Below are positions 63,284-64,000 of a stretch of 64,000 nt of DNA, piece after piece (positions within the stretch are counted from its first letter, which is position 1; each line of letters opens with the position of its first letter). The DNA comes from Flavobacteriales bacterium (lineage in GTDB: Bacteria; Bacteroidota; Bacteroidia; Flavobacteriales; Flavobacteriaceae): assembly GCA_020635875.1 (NCBI GenBank), contig JACJYY010000005.1, positions 248,001-312,000 of the forward strand. Reading direction: 5' to 3'. Made by a program: the position numbers and the translations under genes. Under the pieces are notes generated by a model. The model had not been told where the DNA came from. It searched no databases and worked only from the letters and a program-made list of their open reading frames with translations.

Positions 63284-63661
63284 TTATTCTTTCTTTTTGT
63301 CTTTGTCTTTTGAACAAGACTTTTTATCCTTTGAGCAACAACTTTTCTTTTTCATGTCACATTTTTCTTTCTTAATCTCTGTCCATTTTGAGTATTGTTC
63401 AGGAGTTAAGATTGATTTTAATTCTGTATCTGCTTCTGATTTTACGGTTTTCATTTTGGCTTGTTTCTTCTCGATAACCGCTTTCACTTTCGCTTGTTGA
63501 TCGGCTGACAACTCTAAAGCCTTAGTCATTTTCTCTACACACATTTCAGGTGATTTGCACGACTTTTCGCTTTTAGTGCATTTTTTCCCTTCTGCTGGTT
63601 TCTCTTGTGCACTGGCTGTTAATCCTACCATTAATAGTGCTACTAATACTAACTTTTTCAT
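63284..63661 (-). CDS. Small exported Cys/Lys-rich protein with Spy-like LTxxQ motifs
   Basis: 125 residues with a signal peptide (cut near TASA/QE). A helical middle has LSADQQAKVKAVIEKKQAKM and ILTPEQYSKWTEI, like the LTxxQ helices of Spy/CpxP periplasmic chaperones. Both ends are rich in Cys and Lys (KKCTKSEKSCKSPEMC; KKKSCCSKDKKSCSK). The cysteines could bind metal or form disulfides. Function is inference. Confidence 0.8.
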   Translation of the reverse strand: MKKLVLVALLMVGLTASAQEKPAEGKKCTKSEKSCKSPEMCVEKMTKALELSADQQAKVKAVIEKKQAKMKTVKSEADTELKSILTPEQYSKWTEIKKEKCDMKKKSCCSKDKKSCSKDKDKKKE

Positions 63662-63746
63662 GTTTTTTGGTTTTTAAAGTTTGTTAAATGTATAATCTAT
63701 TTTTTGTAATTAAAATTATTTGAGGTTAATCAATGGTTTAAAAAGG

Positions 63747-64000
63747 TTAACTAAAAACTTCTGCTACTATTTTTTTATAGGTGTCACCTATTGGCAAAAG
63801 ATATTGGTCAATCTTTACGCTCTTATTCTGAATAGAAACTACTTTATTGACCGCCACAATATAAGACCGATGCACTCTTACAAACATTGCGTCGGGTAAT
63901 TGCTCCAATATGGTCTTCATGGACATACGTGTCACCAATTTGGACTTATCCTTCAAATGAATCTGGATATAATCATCCAGTCCTTCAATAAATACTATGT
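63747..64000 (-). CDS. LytTR-family response regulator, DNA-binding domain (5' part outside window)
   Basis: The frame runs to the right window edge without a stop, so the N-terminal part is missing. The visible 83 residues are the LytTR DNA-binding domain: IVFIEGLDDYIQIHLKDKSK, MKTILEQLPDAMFVRVHRSYIVAVNKVVSI and LPIGDTYKKIV. Family members are usually CheY-LytTR response regulators paired with LytS-like kinases. Target genes are unknown. Confidence 0.9.
   Translation of the reverse strand, partial: IVFIEGLDDYIQIHLKDKSKLVTRMSMKTILEQLPDAMFVRVHRSYIVAVNKVVSIQNKSVKIDQYLLPIGDTYKKIVAEVFS

Noticed and set aside
1..64000. CRISPR arrays, integrases, phage genes, rRNA or tRNA genes
   Set aside because: None found: no regularly spaced direct repeats with unique spacers and no matching protein motifs apart from the one IS transposase.

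Overview
The window is AT-rich chromosome from a member of the Bacteroidota, most likely the family Flavobacteriaceae. The evidence is a fused murF-alr gene, bacillithiol genes (bshC and a bacilliredoxin), a TonB-dependent receptor paired with a DUF4249 lipoprotein, tandem OmpA proteins with calcium-binding type-3 thrombospondin repeats, type IX secretion (T9SS) sorting domains on four proteins, a PorZ-like T9SS component, and promoters of the Bacteroidota type (TTG, about 19-20 bases, TAnnTTTG). No tRNA, rRNA, CRISPR array or prophage was seen, and no stretch above 300 bases lacks a gene.

Layout. 1-4.7 kb: a truncated AddB-like nuclease gene, two tandem OmpA/TSP3 genes and an NAD(P)-binding protein. 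4.8-17.3 kb: mostly housekeeping genes (bioB, lpxH-like, CBS protein, acyl-ACP desaturase next to plsC, bacilliredoxin, pgi, M23 lipoprotein, DUF3108 protein, patatin-barrel protein, uvrC). 17.3-25.9 kb: a lipoprotein with feoB-feoA, a SCO protein divergent from gpsA, PorZ, two tiny proline-rich membrane proteins, and asd. 26-31.6 kb: two secreted GH13 alpha-amylases carrying SusE/F-like starch-binding modules, a Kazal-like domain and T9SS tails. 31.7-41.1 kb: murF-alr, an acidic protein with rsmI, rbfA with an FtsX-like permease, an unknown flavoenzyme-like protein, bshC. 41.2-47.5 kb: a lipoprotein, a complete 1,676-bp insertion sequence, DUF4249 lipoprotein and TonB receptor. 47.5-53.9 kb: a 2,143-residue modular T9SS type B surface protein. 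54-59.1 kb: a tight MBL-S8-M1 gene group and a RelE/ParE-type toxin-antitoxin pair. 59.3-64 kb: two lipoproteins (one with an out-of-frame signal peptide), lepA, a Cys/Lys-rich exported protein and the end of a LytTR regulator.

Functional links. BshC makes bacillithiol and the bacilliredoxin uses it. The desaturase and PlsC act successively on acyl chains. The amylases and the giant protein are probable T9SS cargo, and PorZ is part of that machinery. The DUF4249-TonB receptor pair and the giant protein behind it are only 5-9 bases apart and may form one surface operon.

Most noteworthy for follow-up: the insertion sequence, whose inverted ends and 6-bp target duplication can be read directly and whose transposase appears to need a -1 frameshift at U_UUU_UUA; Kazal-like domains inside amylases together with near-identical expanded starch-binding modules; the 598-residue cysteine-rich unknown; the paired micro-proteins; and the mosaic giant surface protein.
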